Source: Acanthaster planci
Taxonomy: Eukaryota; Echinodermata; Asteroidea; Valvatida; Acanthasteridae
Direction of reading: 5' to 3'
Assembly (NCBI RefSeq): GCF_001949145.1
Contig: NW_019091404.1
Coordinates: 2,158,515 to 2,222,514, forward strand
Length of the DNA stretch: 64,000 bases
Both the position numbers and the translations under genes were made by a program. This document shows positions 11,596 through 22,900 of this stretch, one piece after another. The notes under the pieces were generated by a model, which did not search any database, was not told the DNA's origin, and was given only the letters and a program-made list of their open reading frames with translations. Within the stretch, counting starts at the first letter, position 1, and each line of letters opens with the position of its first letter.

Positions 11596-14500
11596 TCATC
11601 TGTCTTGGCTGGTGGAAGCTGCCTGCTCTCCTATCTTCTGCTTCTTCTTCTGCCGGATTGCATCTAAGGTCTCCTCAACTGATCTCTTGTCCATCTTGTT
11701 CTCACTGGGAACTGTCAAAAATGAATGGATAAATTGTAACAATAATTGTAACAATATAACCCATACTGATCTAAACTGACAAAATCTTTTAGTTCATTAA
11801 GGGTGGGAATTTATATTTAATTTCAAAAATGTTTAGCAAACTTTCCCATACCGTTTAAACGTTTAGCCAACACTTTACAGAGGCCGTCGCCGCTGCCTAC
11901 CTCAGTGTTTTCATATATATGCATAATTACATAGTTCAACATGCACATGGTTCAACACCTACGTAAAAATGTAGACTAATGTTGGGGCATTTAAAACAAG
12001 CAATGTTTGTTTCAGAATCCACTTTTTTTCTCCAAAAGTACATGGATGAGGAAAGGAAAAAATAGTACGAAACAGGCATCATTTACGATAAAAATGAACA
12101 CCAAATTGCGTCCATCCAAACATCAAACCTCTAAAAGGGAAATTCCATTTAAAGATTGGGGAAATCTGTAAACGGATTTAGAACTTTTGTTTAAACGTTT
12201 AAACGATTAAGTTGCATACAGACCTTATTCACTGCTCAGCAACGAAATTATACGAAACCAAAATGCTGAAGATTCTATTTCTTTGAAGCAAATCCACAGT
12301 GCATTTAAAAAGGCGAAATGAAGGGAAAATGTATTGCCGCTGTAATAAACATCACCTGATGCAAACTTTCGCTGCTTTTTTCTTTTGGTTTTCAGAAGGA
12401 AAAATAGCAATTAAAAAGTCTTGTATAGAGGATGCTAACCGTTTCCAAACTGCTTGTTGGGTGTGAGGTTCTTGGCAGCGTCTTTAGCACTCTCCTCACC
12501 GATGATACTCTTGTATTTATCCCTGTAGTTTGAGGCAGGGGTGAACACATGAGGATTGCTGGCCTGGTGACGCCTCTGGTCTTCTTCTGCTAACAACTGA
12601 AATTTGTCCGGAGGAGTTACATGTAATTGGAATGTTGAGGGGAATAAAGTTGGAGGATAAGTGCTGTGTGGTCAATCAAAAGGAATTTTCATTTCGGTTT
12701 CCATTCTTGAGGCAACCATACAAAATGGTCATGTTCTTTTATTTGAGAGTGGACATAAGGTCCTATGCAGCCTAAGACATAATAGCATACTACTACTATA
12801 GACGGTATAAATCTCTTTCATTCCGCGCCAATAGCTTACAACGTCTGACATATCGTCAGATATGTCTTAGGCTGAGTAGGACATTGTGTCCACTCTCAAA
12901 TGAACAAAGGGAATTTTCATTCTGATTTGAATCCTTCAGGCACTCATACAAAATGTCCATGTTTTATTGGGAGAATTTTACAGGTTCAAAAGCACTTCAG
13001 ATAAAATTCTTCACGTTAAATAACGTGAGCAAGTTTCCAGGAAGTTTAAAATATCATCGCTGAAAAAAATTTACAATCTCTGTACCATCTACTACAAGAC
13101 ACATTCAAAGAAAATTCAAGGTGTATTGGAGTGTTAGTATGAAAATGGAACACAATATGACATTAATCTTATAGGAAAAAAAGCAACAATGCCTCGGTCA
13201 TCACCTTTTGTTTGGCAAGTTCTTTTGCTTTCTCTGCATCCCACGTCTCTCCTCGCCGATAAGCATCAAGTTCATCATCTGTTGGAGCAAACTCCTGCAC
13301 AATAACATTAATAACTTTGAATCTTACAATTTCGTAACCGTATCCGACAGAAAGAAAAGAGACAATACCAATTACCCTATTTTTAGGTCAGTAACCAATC
13401 AAAATGCAAGCATTATGCTAAGTTGCTAACCATCTTTACTCTGTGTATTACTCTTACAAAACAAAAAACAAAGCTGGGAGGTACAAAAGTTACCTTTTTA
13501 AAAAGAATGATGAACCTATTGTCATCCATTTCACCAAAGGAAAAAGATGTGAGGCCTGCTACTTCTGCCACATCGTGCCTGCAGGACAGAAATAAATCTC
13601 AGGTCAAAAATCTTAACTGTTCAGCTTCAGCTCTAGTCATTTTACTTCCATAACACTTAGAACAACTGACATAAAAGCAGCTAATTGCTAGTCTGACATA
13701 TGCCACTGACATAGAGGTTTTTGAGCCAATGCCTTTGCATTTTCGTAAGGGCTAAACAGCCAGAAACAATCTCTTTTCCATGTCAAACATTTAACCTCAA
13801 CCTGCTTTACATTAAAGATTCTCCAAATACAACAGCACTAACACAATAGATCTATATATTCTCTCCATGGGTTCATATCGAAGTCTTGTCCGGCTGCTGT
13901 CATTGATGAACTCGTTGACTTCTTTTTCAATCCTCTCCCTGAACTCGTTTTTCTTCTTCTTTTCTTCTGTTTGTAGTTTCTCTAAGCGTTTCTTCCTCTC
14001 TGCAAAACAAGTCGCAGAATTAATTGCTGTAATGAAAGTGTGCATTTTAAGTTGGGTGCACCTTTGGGATCTACCAATGTACACTTAGTCAACTGTACAC
14101 ATGGTACAGCCACAATGGTCAATCAATAACGATGATCGTGTTTTTCGAAAGGGAAGTTGGGGTGTGGGGGGTGTAAGGGAGGTTATAGGATGAGAGGAAG
14201 GGGGAAGGGTAGTACACAAACCAAGCACAGTCCAACCAACGGTGGCCAGGGCAAACAAACGTGACGGGCACTGTGACTCGAACGTCTGTTCATCCAGCCC
14301 TAGATTTGACAATTGACAAATAAATAATTTGGAATAAGGCCTAAGTGATAAAAATATGCTTTAAAAAATGTAAACTGAATTGTCTATCAAAGTTAGGCCT
14401 AAGTAAGTGACAGTGATATAGGCTAAATAGATAAAAGAAAAAATTAAAAATTACTGCATTAAAACAGATATTAACCCTAACCCTCCTCAATCCTTCATTT

Positions 14501-14838
14501 GTTGGAGGACTGAGGAGTGTTAGGGTTAAATAGGATGTAAGTCCTACTAGACTAAAATGAGTTGCACAATAGATACATGACATTGTAAACAATGCGACTT
14601 TGGAGTTTGGCACATGCACACTGGACCGCTGTGCTGTAGTCGTTGGACCGGCCCAACTACTGTATAGCACTACAGTTGGGACAGTCCCAACTACGTGTAG
14701 AACTTGACTGACGCTATCGTAGGCCTAGGCTAGGCATGTATGCTGTTGTTTCCTACCCTGCGCCTGCTTTTTCTCCTTGTCCCCAACCGAAGGAGGCTTC
14801 TCCATGGATCCCAAAATACTGCCGAGTAAATCTGCCAT
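11596..14838 (-). CDS. SPAG7: Sperm-associated antigen 7 (SPAG7), six exons
   Basis: Exons on the minus strand: 14757-14838, 13843-13999, 13494-13578, 13205-13294, 12440-12596 and 11596-11711. All junctions are GT-AG with matching phases, giving 228 aa against about 227 in human. The start reads [20 protein letters not shown], almost the same as vertebrate SPAG7. A charged helical stretch follows ([12 protein letters not shown]), then the R3H-type region ([45 protein letters not shown]), then [16 protein letters not shown] and a basic tail ending [16 protein letters not shown]7 is a conserved nuclear R3H-domain protein thought to bind nucleic acid; its precise role is poorly known. It is divergently paired with POLR2D. 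The main uncertainty is the donor of exon 2 (GT|GTTAGT), chosen because it restores the family sequence SI-HDV. Confidence 0.93.
12738..12904. mobile_element. MITE with 44-bp terminal inverted repeats in SPAG7 intron
   Basis: The arms 12738-12781 and 12861-12904 are inverted copies with about 5 mismatches in 44 (core TTTGAGAGTGGACA and CAGCCTAAGACATA). The whole is 167 bp, non-coding, and lies between SPAG7 exons 4 and 5. The same roughly 60-bp host sequence occurs on both flanks (12681-12740 and 12909-12966). Confidence 0.7.
14475..14525. mobile_element. piggyBac-like MITE, copy 2 (51-bp remnant)
   Basis: Flanked by TTAA at 14471-14474 and 14526-14529. It begins CCCTAACCCTCCTCAATCC and ends with the imperfect inverse GGACTGAGGAGTGTTAGGG. 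It shares termini and the CCTCAATCC motif with 8106-8482 but lacks nearly all of the interior. It sits in SPAG7 intron 1. Confidence 0.65.
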
Positions 14839-15330
14839 TTTTCTTTGTCTTTTAGATCATCCGCTGCTGCACTGCTACGCTTGTTAATAACCAAGATAAT
14901 AAAACGTCAAAACTTCAAATTCAATTCAGCACAGACATCGTCAACCTGTACCTTTGAACCAAAGCGCAATCTTTGCGCTATGATTCTATGAACTAAGTTT
15001 CCGAATTATTTTGAAACAAGGATTCAAATCAAAATATCAATATTATTAACGGCCTATACAATTGTATTTATTCGTTAAGTGCCTCTACATAATTTATTTT
15101 TGGCAGAATTATGCAGTAAAAGACTAAAAGAATGGTTGTTTATAATTGCTGTAAAGAAATTATAATTATTGTCTGAGCCGAAAATTATTTTGTCAATAGT
15201 CTGGCACCGTTCCCACCTGTACATGTAATCAGTATTTCGGAGAAAGGGAAGTCAGACGTCTAGACAGACAAGATCCATCGCGTTTGTGAATGTCCCGGAC
15301 TTGTAATTCCCGTTCTCAAAATCAGCTATT
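14839..15330. promoter_or_regulatory. Divergent promoter region of SPAG7 and POLR2D
   Basis: A 492-bp interval separates the ATG of SPAG7 (minus, 14838) and the ATG of POLR2D (plus, 15331). Both are housekeeping-type genes, so a shared bidirectional promoter is likely. No convincing TATA box is placed for either gene. The assignment rests on layout, not on a recognised factor site. Confidence 0.5.
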
Positions 15331-17244
15331 ATGGCAACATCGGGTGTTGCTGCCTTGCCAAATCAAGATGAGATTGAGGAAGATGCGTCTGAACTGAAAT
15401 TCCCAAAAGGTTTGACGAAGTTACCATTTGTTTGAATCGTTTAAATAGAGGAGTTGCCAGAACATGTGTAGGGCCTATGTGTGCATGGTATGCGTGAACT
15501 CACCCGTGCTTATTTTAGATAGTGTGTACTATTATCCGTGTATTTTCGACACTATGACATGACAAACGGGTTTAAAGTTTAAAGTTAAGTTTAAAGCTCA
15601 TCTCTGGAACTGTGGAAGGGAAAGAGTTCCATATGGACACCTGTAATTATTCCCTACAGTGACCTGCTAGCTGTCAGAAAGCAAAAACATGTCCAGAAAA
15701 AATCAGTTTAGGAGAGAAAACACCAAGTCATTTTCTTAGAATTTTTAAGACAAGTCTCATACTTTCATAGGGTTTGTGCACAGGGTGTCAAACAGCATCC
15801 GTATGTGGAACTCTTTCCGTTAGTCGTGCTAATTTATTAAATATGTTCATGAATCTACAATCAGATGATTTGTTCATGCTGTAAATGCATTGTAGGCCTA
15901 GGCTTCATTTGATTCAGTGTTCAAATGTAAGATTCAGATGTAGCGCATGTCAAACTGTGTGTACCTTCCCAAATGGCAGAAAGGTTTTTTAACCATCATT
16001 GTAACATGACTAAATCCTCTGATTCAAAAATATGATTTTCACATATTCTTGGGAAATAGGGTTAACAATTTGTTCTGTAATCTGTATCTGACCATATTGT
16101 AAATTCCTATGATATGCTCCTACAGCTGTCGCTGTTTGTAATTTTATGTTAGCCTAGCCCACTTGTAGCTTTTGCATCCTCATATTTTCCAGAGTTTGAA
16201 CAAGCAGAAACGTTATTGAACTCTGAGGTACGCATGCTCCTTGAGCATCGGAAGCAACAAAATGAGAGCCAAGAGGAGGAACAGGAGCTCAGCGAAGTCT
16301 TCATGAAGACCCTGAATTACACGGAGCGCTTCTCAAGATTCAAAAATAGGGAGACAATAGCTGATGTCCGAGGGTGAGAGGTTGATTTCACAAAACTTGC
16401 TTAAAGAATATAAGGGTCAAACAAGCTTCCAAGATCCTTAGAAATCCACCTATTGTTTCAGTGGATTTAGGTGGATTGAGGAATGTGCAGCCTGATAAAC
16501 TCCATTTACGGTACTTCAAGTCTGGTGTGATGGCCTGTAAAAGTTTTGATGTTAAAAATATGCCATTGGTTTCTTGTAAAATGGGTAGTTTGGGAGTATT
16601 CAGAAGGGTTTTTGGTAAAATGCCCAGAGGATGAGGGGTTTACTTATTGTAAATGCATTTAGTGAAGTACTGGTGTTTAATTGTGCTTTTCTGTTTTGAA
16701 TTTGCAGGCTCTTGCAGCAGCAGAAATTGCACAAGTTTGAGCTGGCCTCCTTAGCCAACCTGTGCCCTGAGAATGCAGAAGAAGCCAAGGCACTAACCCC
16801 AAGGTACACCTGTCTTATTGGTTGTACTTGTTTCAAACATAGGTGAAACCCCTTGTTAAAGAAATTGCTGTCCGCTGCATCAGTAACATTCAATCAACAT
16901 AAAACAGTTTTAGTGAACTCATTCCAAATGTTCAAAGTCAGGTTTTTGCTTCTGCTTCTTTGTTTTATTTGCTTTCCTAAAACAAACTAATTCTGTAACT
17001 TAAAACTAATCCATGAAGAACACACTTTTCCCCCTTCTAATAATGAAGTGGTTGGTTTTTTGGCATGCCATCTCTTCGGTTATATTTCATCAGTCCTGAG
17101 AAGTTGGAGTTAACCATTTGTGGGATGTTGTTTATTAGTCTACCTTGTTTCTTTTCCTCTTTCAGCCTTGAAGGGAGATTTGAAGATGACGAGCTGCAGG
17201 AGGTCTTGGACAACATTCAGACCAAGAGGAGCTTTCAGTATTGA
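15331..17244 (+). CDS. POLR2D: RNA polymerase II subunit RPB4
   Basis: Exons 15331-15409, 16193-16373, 16708-16803 and 17166-17244, all phases consistent, giving 144 aa (human 142). Conserved stretches include [64 protein letters not shown] and the C-terminal IQTKRSFQY, nearly identical to human RPB4. RPB4 pairs with RPB7 to form the stalk of RNA polymerase II in the nucleus, acting in initiation and in mRNA fate. Only the first 20 or so residues are variable. It has a head-to-head neighbour (SPAG7) and an AATAAA 325 bp after the stop. The exon 1 donor (G|GTTTGA) is weak but required by the protein match. Confidence 0.97.
15619..15819. mobile_element. Short TIR element in POLR2D intron 1 (family shared with 47290-47500)
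   Basis: The ends are inverse copies: GGAAAGAGTTCC(ATATG) at the left and (GTATGTG)GAACTCTTTCC at the right, 201 bp in all. The interior TTAGAATTTTTAAGAC...TAGGGTTTGTGC...GGGTGTC is also found in order at 47290-47500. It is non-coding. The transposon superfamily was not identified. Confidence 0.55.
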
Positions 17245-17568
17245 TACCATCTCATTCCACTATGCCCAAATTACAACGAAGTACGTGTACATGTACTTAC
17301 AACTGAAGCCAAAAAAAAACCTCCAAAAGAATCAAAGCATTAGTGGGAGGAGGCTTCAGCGATCCCCTTTTTTTTTCTATTTGATATTCATTTATATGCT
17401 AACCTTTAATCTTTTCTCCATTCGCTTGTGTATACATTATTTATGGAAGCTTTTTGGAGGACGAATAGGTTCTAGTGTGGGAGATGTTATCAGAAGTGTT
17501 TGTAAATATCTAACCAGAAAGCAGTAGGTTTTGTTGGAAAGAAACATGAAATTTTTCTGTGTGTATAT

Positions 17569-17574
17569 AATAAA
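17569..17574 (+). terminator. Polyadenylation signal AATAAA of POLR2D
   Basis: Canonical hexamer 325 bp after the POLR2D stop, with a T/GT-rich stretch just downstream (GAGTTTTCAGTGTGTTATATCTGTGTTT). Confidence 0.7.
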
Positions 17575-17877
17575 CAGTTTCGGGTAAATGAGTTTTCAGT
17601 GTGTTATATCTGTGTTTCTCAGTTTTGTTTAAAAAGGTATAGAAACCTAAGGCCCGCAATTGAAATAAAATTAATAGTATTATTAAAGATGGGCGTCCTG
17701 AAACACCATAATGCTAGAAAAAGTTCCTGTCAACTTTCTGTGATGGATATCTGACCTTATGAGTAATGCCCTTTCCTTTTCCTGTAAGCTGGCGTATTTT
17801 GAAAATGTGACAGGTCATGAGTAAAGTCATCAAGACATCCTACGTATTTCAAAGACAGCACATCGTGAAGGTAACCG

Positions 17878-17883
17878 TTTATT
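17878..17883 (-). terminator. Polyadenylation signal AATAAA, minus strand
   Basis: TTTATT on the plus strand, 83-88 bp beyond the stop of the minus-strand ORF at 17966-18190, in the place expected for its 3' end. It could be chance in AT-rich DNA. Confidence 0.35.
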
Positions 17884-17965
17884 GCTTCTAAACTGTAACA
17901 CGTCTTTAGTCATTCTGCCGGACATTACATCTCACACACAAATCAAACAAAGTAAACGGTGCCAC

Positions 17966-18190
17966 TTACTTATTAGAGTAGAGGACCATTTCTTCAAATT
18001 TGCATCCTCGGTTGAAACATCTGCGAGTGGCTTTTCTTCGCCAGGTGCTTTGTGCGGAAGCAGTTAAAGAAACTTCAGCTGATGTAATTGTTTTCACAAA
18101 ATACTGCTTCAAAAAGCCGAAATTTCCTTCAAGTTTCATCTTTGGAATTTCTAAATAAAATCGTTTCGCGGTTGCAGATTTCCTTTTCAT
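17966..18190 (-). CDS. Hypothetical small basic protein (74 aa) or last exon of one
   Basis: The open frame from ATG 18190 reads MKRKSATAKRFYLEIPKMKL... and ends ...FEEMVLYSNK. It is rich in Lys/Arg and contains a WRRKATRRC stretch; no signal peptide or membrane span is seen. I do not recognise a family. Supports are a good 3' splice-site-like TTCTTGAAG just before GGCATG and an AATAAA about 85 bp past the stop. Against it, the nearest upstream open frame with a donor (19204-19401, minus) does not join in phase. It may be a real small or fast-evolving gene, or noise. Confidence 0.3.
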   Translation of the reverse strand: MKRKSATAKRFYLEIPKMKLEGNFGFLKQYFVKTITSAEVSLTASAQSTWRRKATRRCFNRGCKFEEMVLYSNK

Positions 18191-18403
18191 GCCCTTCAAG
18201 AACACACATACATAAATCTTGTATCATTCCTAACGAACGCCACGTTGGTAATGCTTTGCTTATGAGTAGGAATTTTAGAATTTTCTTATTTCAAACACAA
18301 TACATGTATAAGGATACCTGTAATGATCTTTTTTTGCATTCAAAGCTGTTTACAAAATATAGAAAGTAAAATCACACACGGAAACTACACTTGACTCACC
18401 CAG

Positions 18404-18557
18404 CCTATAGAGTACCGAAGTGTGACGTCACTGTGAACCAGAAAGTGCAGTGCAAATGAATGGAGTACGCGCGTGTTGGTTCACGCACTGGTTCATGCGC
18501 TAATGCCTTTTACACACTAATTGTGCGCGTGACGTAGCCACTTCGGTACTCTATAGG
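18404..18557. mobile_element. MITE with 28-bp TIRs (154 bp), possible TA target
   Basis: The left end CCTATAGAGTACCGAAGTG, followed by TGACGTCAC, is inverted at the right end as GTGACGTA..CACTTCGGTACTCTATAGG. Read as CTA|TAGAGTACC, the outermost bases allow a TA target duplication, as in Tc1/mariner-type MITEs. It is non-coding. Confidence 0.65.
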
Positions 18558-19908
18558 GTACATCATAGACTGCAGCAATATTTTCAACACCAAGTACAAT
18601 TGTAAGCTATATATACACTGACAAAATTTATATGAGATTCAATATACCTAAATAGAATATTCCTACTGTCTTGCTATTTTGTCAACAATATTGCACGAAG
18701 TACTATCACGAACAATTTGGAATATTTTCTGGACCTATTAATAACCACCTCAAGTGCCTCATATGGTATTCTCCAAGCCACGTTGGATTTAGATGGCTTG
18801 AAAAACTGCTGAACACCTCGGATGGAAACGCCTCATCTCTACAAAAAAAGTCGTGCAGCATGGACGCAAGAGATACAGAACAGGTAGGGCCTATATATTT
18901 ATTTATGCAGCGAGGATTCGAGCTTATAGTCACATGTACTACGCGTGGGAAAACCCTTATGCATCGGCAATATAGGCAAATGCGCTAAGTCTGAGTTATA
19001 CTAACCAAATTTTGATTGGGACTTTTTCCAGACGAGCATGGTTGCGTAGTAACAAGGATTTTGTTAGTTATAACTTTGGCTGTCGGGGGTTTGACGAATT
19101 TGTACCGCCCCTGCGTTCCACACTCAATGTTCCCGCGCATTATCGGTGGTCAAGCAATTATGTTGTGATTACATGAGGAAAATTGTGCGTCTGCAACCTG
19201 TACTCACCTCTTTCTGTAAGTTGTACCATCAGTCACTATACTTTTTTGAAAAACTTGGCAAGGTTTCCCCATGGGGCCAATACCGTTGACATTCATTGCC
19301 TGCAGATCTGCTTCGACTGGTTTCATTTGCTGATACAAAATGACAGCTGACAACTGGTTAGGCGTGGCGCCCTCAACTTTCTTACAGCACGTCCCATACA
19401 AGCCTTGTTTAATAAAGTCTGAATATATCTACGGTACCCGTTTTCGTCGTGGTTTCGTAATGATTATTAACGTTCCAGGCTCATTTTTTATGCATAATTA
19501 CATGTGGATTTTTCCTTTGTTATCGTTCATCTATTTCGAAAAATCTCAGAGTGCAATAGAAGAACCTAGACCCCATCAAAACAACATCTCGGATACAAAC
19601 TTTAAAAACTTAGTCACTTTAAACACAGAATGCGAATTGATACTGACCTCTTCGACTCATCTGGCTTACGACTGTCGAAGTATTATTACCTTATCTCTTG
19701 GTATGTCAGGATAATATTTTGGGAATGCAATCAATGGAGGCATGGCGCTCTCTAGTAACATCCGATCATCGACTTTTGGTGATCGATCATTGTGTGAGGC
19801 AAGAGGTTAATTCGCACTTTTAACCAATCTAATTTCCACTGTCTTGATAACCCCAGTTTTATGTTATGGGGTTTATTATAATTCATTTCGAATACGCCTC
19901 TACTTCCC
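18558..19908. other. Non-coding gap upstream of the SLC7A14 3' end
   Basis: Contains short open frames only. Two have splice-donor-like ends (plus strand near 18882 after MDARDTEQ; minus strand at 19204 after GTTYRK), but neither can be linked to a protein. No repeat or RNA gene was recognised. Confidence 0.4.
19872..19877 (-). terminator. Possible polyadenylation signal of SLC7A14
   Basis: AATAAA on the minus strand only 32 bp after the SLC7A14 stop at 19909-19911. It would give a very short 3' UTR. A downstream signal may be used instead. Confidence 0.35.
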
Positions 19909-22900
19909 CTAGTCAGACTCTAAATCGGCAACTGGCTCCCTGTCTTCCTCAGGTTTCGGGACGCTCTTGGCGTGGGCAGGCACCATACTGGTTTCAGTCG
20001 GCATCTGAATGGACGTGATATATAAATGGTAAGTTAAACTTGAGAAAGAAGTTTACGCACAGCCCTCTCTTTTGACATTGGTAAGGACAGATTGCACTTA
20101 AAAAGTATTTGAATGCATTGTTTCACCTCGACACCCTTGGCGTCCATTATGATTGCCTCTTTCCCTTCAGTTGTTCTCCTACTGACGTCATGGTGTCTAG
20201 CTTCAATGCTGCTATTCCATATTCCGTACCCAAAATAGATTATGAGGCCTGAAATGGGAAAAAAATATGACGGCATGTCTCGCTTTCGCAGTTATAATTC
20301 ACTGACGTTAAGCGTTATAAGGCACAATTTTCTTTTGTCGTGAATTGATAAATCGGCATATTCTTCTCACAATATTATATTCCTGAAGCTTCCGAGGCAT
20401 AAACTGTCCTTTCAGAATATCGTTTCGTAAAGAACTATTTCTGAGTATGGTTGTAGATTATATGTGTAAAAGAGAATTGAGGAACGAGGTTCAAGTGGTG
20501 TCAGCATTTTATAATTATTTCTATCATCATTGTCGAACTGTTATAAAATACTGAGACCCAAATTTACTTCACATTAATGAATCATTAGTTGAGTCGGGAA
20601 GGCTTGAAGTCAAGCACACAACTTACCGGCTGCCATCCATATGACGAAACGCACCCACGTGAGTGGTGACAACTTCAGCATCAGAAACACGTTGACAAAG
20701 ATGGCGCAGAAGGGCAGCAAGGGGACGCAGGGCGCCATGAACGGCAGCTTGTCTGGATTCTGGGGCTGCTGAACAATCTTCAGTATTAAGCCAAACACGC
20801 CGGCTAGCACCACCAGGAATATGATGATCAACCACCACTGGCTGAGAAACTGCCGACCGTAGATGATGATGGCGTTGAGGATGAAGAGGGAGAAGAAGAG
20901 ACCTATCGTTGCCATGGTGACCACGCTGCCAGTGGCGCTGGTGGGGAGCACAGATTTGTCTGGAAGACGGAGGAAGACCCGTAGCCTTTGGTAGCGGTCG
21001 TAGAGAAACTCGCGCGCCCGCGACTTGTAGAACTGCCACTTGTTGTAATTCCGGAAGGAATCCGCTTCCGGATCGCCGTCTACGGCTCCGTAGCTGCGGG
21101 TGGCGGGATCAAGGCTTGGGAGTTTCGGTAGAAGCTGCTCAGGACCCGCCTCTTCCAAAGTTGGCTTCGTCTCCAATGTCTCCTCCACCGACCCCTCGGT
21201 GGTGACGTCATCTTCATCATCCTCGTTCTCGAAGGTGTCATAAGGCAGACCTTCGTTCATACCTCGCTCCAGATCCAAGTGGGGTTGGTAACGGAGAATA
21301 AGGACGCACATGGACACCAGGGTGTAAGCTAGGAGTGTACCTATGGACATCATTTCTATCAGGTCCGCCAAGCTCACCATTAGGGCCAAGATAGCGGCCA
21401 GAAAACCACCAATGACCGTGGCAACAGCAGGCGTTTGGGTGACTTTGTTAACTCGAGCCAAAAACCTGCCCAAGATATAACAATCAGTTGATGATACGAA
21501 ACTTTACAGACTACAACAAAAAGGCATTTAACAACACTTAAAATTACCATTTTTGGCAACTTGCCAAAATTTACAAGTTTGGATGAAAATGCGACGTGAA
21601 GATCCCACTCTATAATGAATGTATAAAATGTGTCATTACTACGGCAATAAATTGTATCGGTGTCTTCAATACTGCGACCATTTTAGGCGCATTTTTATTT
21701 CTTATTAATGGGGCAAAGAACAAAGGCAGTTGTTCCAACTCAGAGCAACCCAATCTGTACCTGAACAGCAAGCCATCAGTGGACATTGCGTAGATGACCC
21801 TCGGCATGGGGAATAGTGACCCAAGCAGACTGACCGTCAGGCCAGCGATAGAGCCAACAGCCACGAAGTATTTGCCGGGTTCGGCGTGGTTCTGGACGAA
21901 CATGTCCATCAGCGGTGCCTCTCGGCCGATGTCGTAGTACGGAACGGCCAGAGTCAGTACAAAACTCACCGAGACGTAACCTTTGTCATCAAAGCAAAAT
22001 TCAATTTTTGGTATTTAAAAAGTACTTTTAAACTCCTTTTTGGGTGGTAAAGAATTCAGACTACAGCCGTTTTCCTCCATGCTTACTCTACAAGAAAAAT
22101 ATGATTATAACATGTTTGTTTTCATAAATCATAATCTGTCAAGTTTAGATCTTGATTCTGACACGTAACTTCTATTAATGATGCATGTTCCGAAGTAAAT
22201 TTAAAAGTTCGTCCTGATAGCTTCCAGAATGGTTTAAAGCGTGAGTTTACACCTTCGCCAACTTCTGACAGTGTGCGTACTAATCTTACCCACGAGGCAG
22301 ATAAGCAATGAGAGCAAAATGGCTGTTGGGATTGCCTTGGCTGGATTTCTAGCCTCCTCTCCTGTCGTTGCAATGATGTCAAACCCGATGAAAGCATAGA
22401 AGCACGTGGCTGCACCGGTCATTACCTGGTGAAACGAAACGAACAGATTACAAAAATAACGGAGCAGGTGCTCCGAGTTTCCTCTGTTATTTCGTAACCA
22501 CGTAGCTTGCTCGACACGTACTACGGAATAAACTGAGATGATACACAAATGATTTAAATAAAAGTTTAGTCTTGAGATCCAAATTTTAACAAGTTCAGTC
22601 CTTATTTAATCTGCATTGAGTTCCAGCTCCGCCTGATTTTTACTCCACAATTTGGAGTTTTAGCTCAGTAACAAGTGATGTTTTTCTATAGGGGGTATCT
22701 GAACTGAATGCTATCGATAGAAAGATTGAAGTATTTTGGTAAGTGGTTTACATGTCAGAACCCAAACCCGAGATGAAGACAAAAGCAAGACTGTGTCTGA
22801 ATTACTCGTCTGCGCTTGAAGTTGAAATTGCGCACGACTCGATAGAATGTGGATGCAGCTACTATTTCAAGTCGCAGTCAAATATATAATTCGGGCATTA

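Noticed and set aside
17120-17527. 135-codon plus-strand frame
   Set aside because: Wrong frame over the last POLR2D exon, extended through its 3' UTR by chance.
18671-18882. Plus-strand frame ending MDARDTEQ before a GTAGGG donor
   Set aside because: No downstream exon or protein similarity. The frame is short and the context AT-rich.
19204-19401. Minus-strand frame ending at a GTGAGT donor, as first exon of a gene ending at 17966
   Set aside because: Joining to the acceptor before 18190 breaks the frame, no intermediate exon fits, and no family is recognised.
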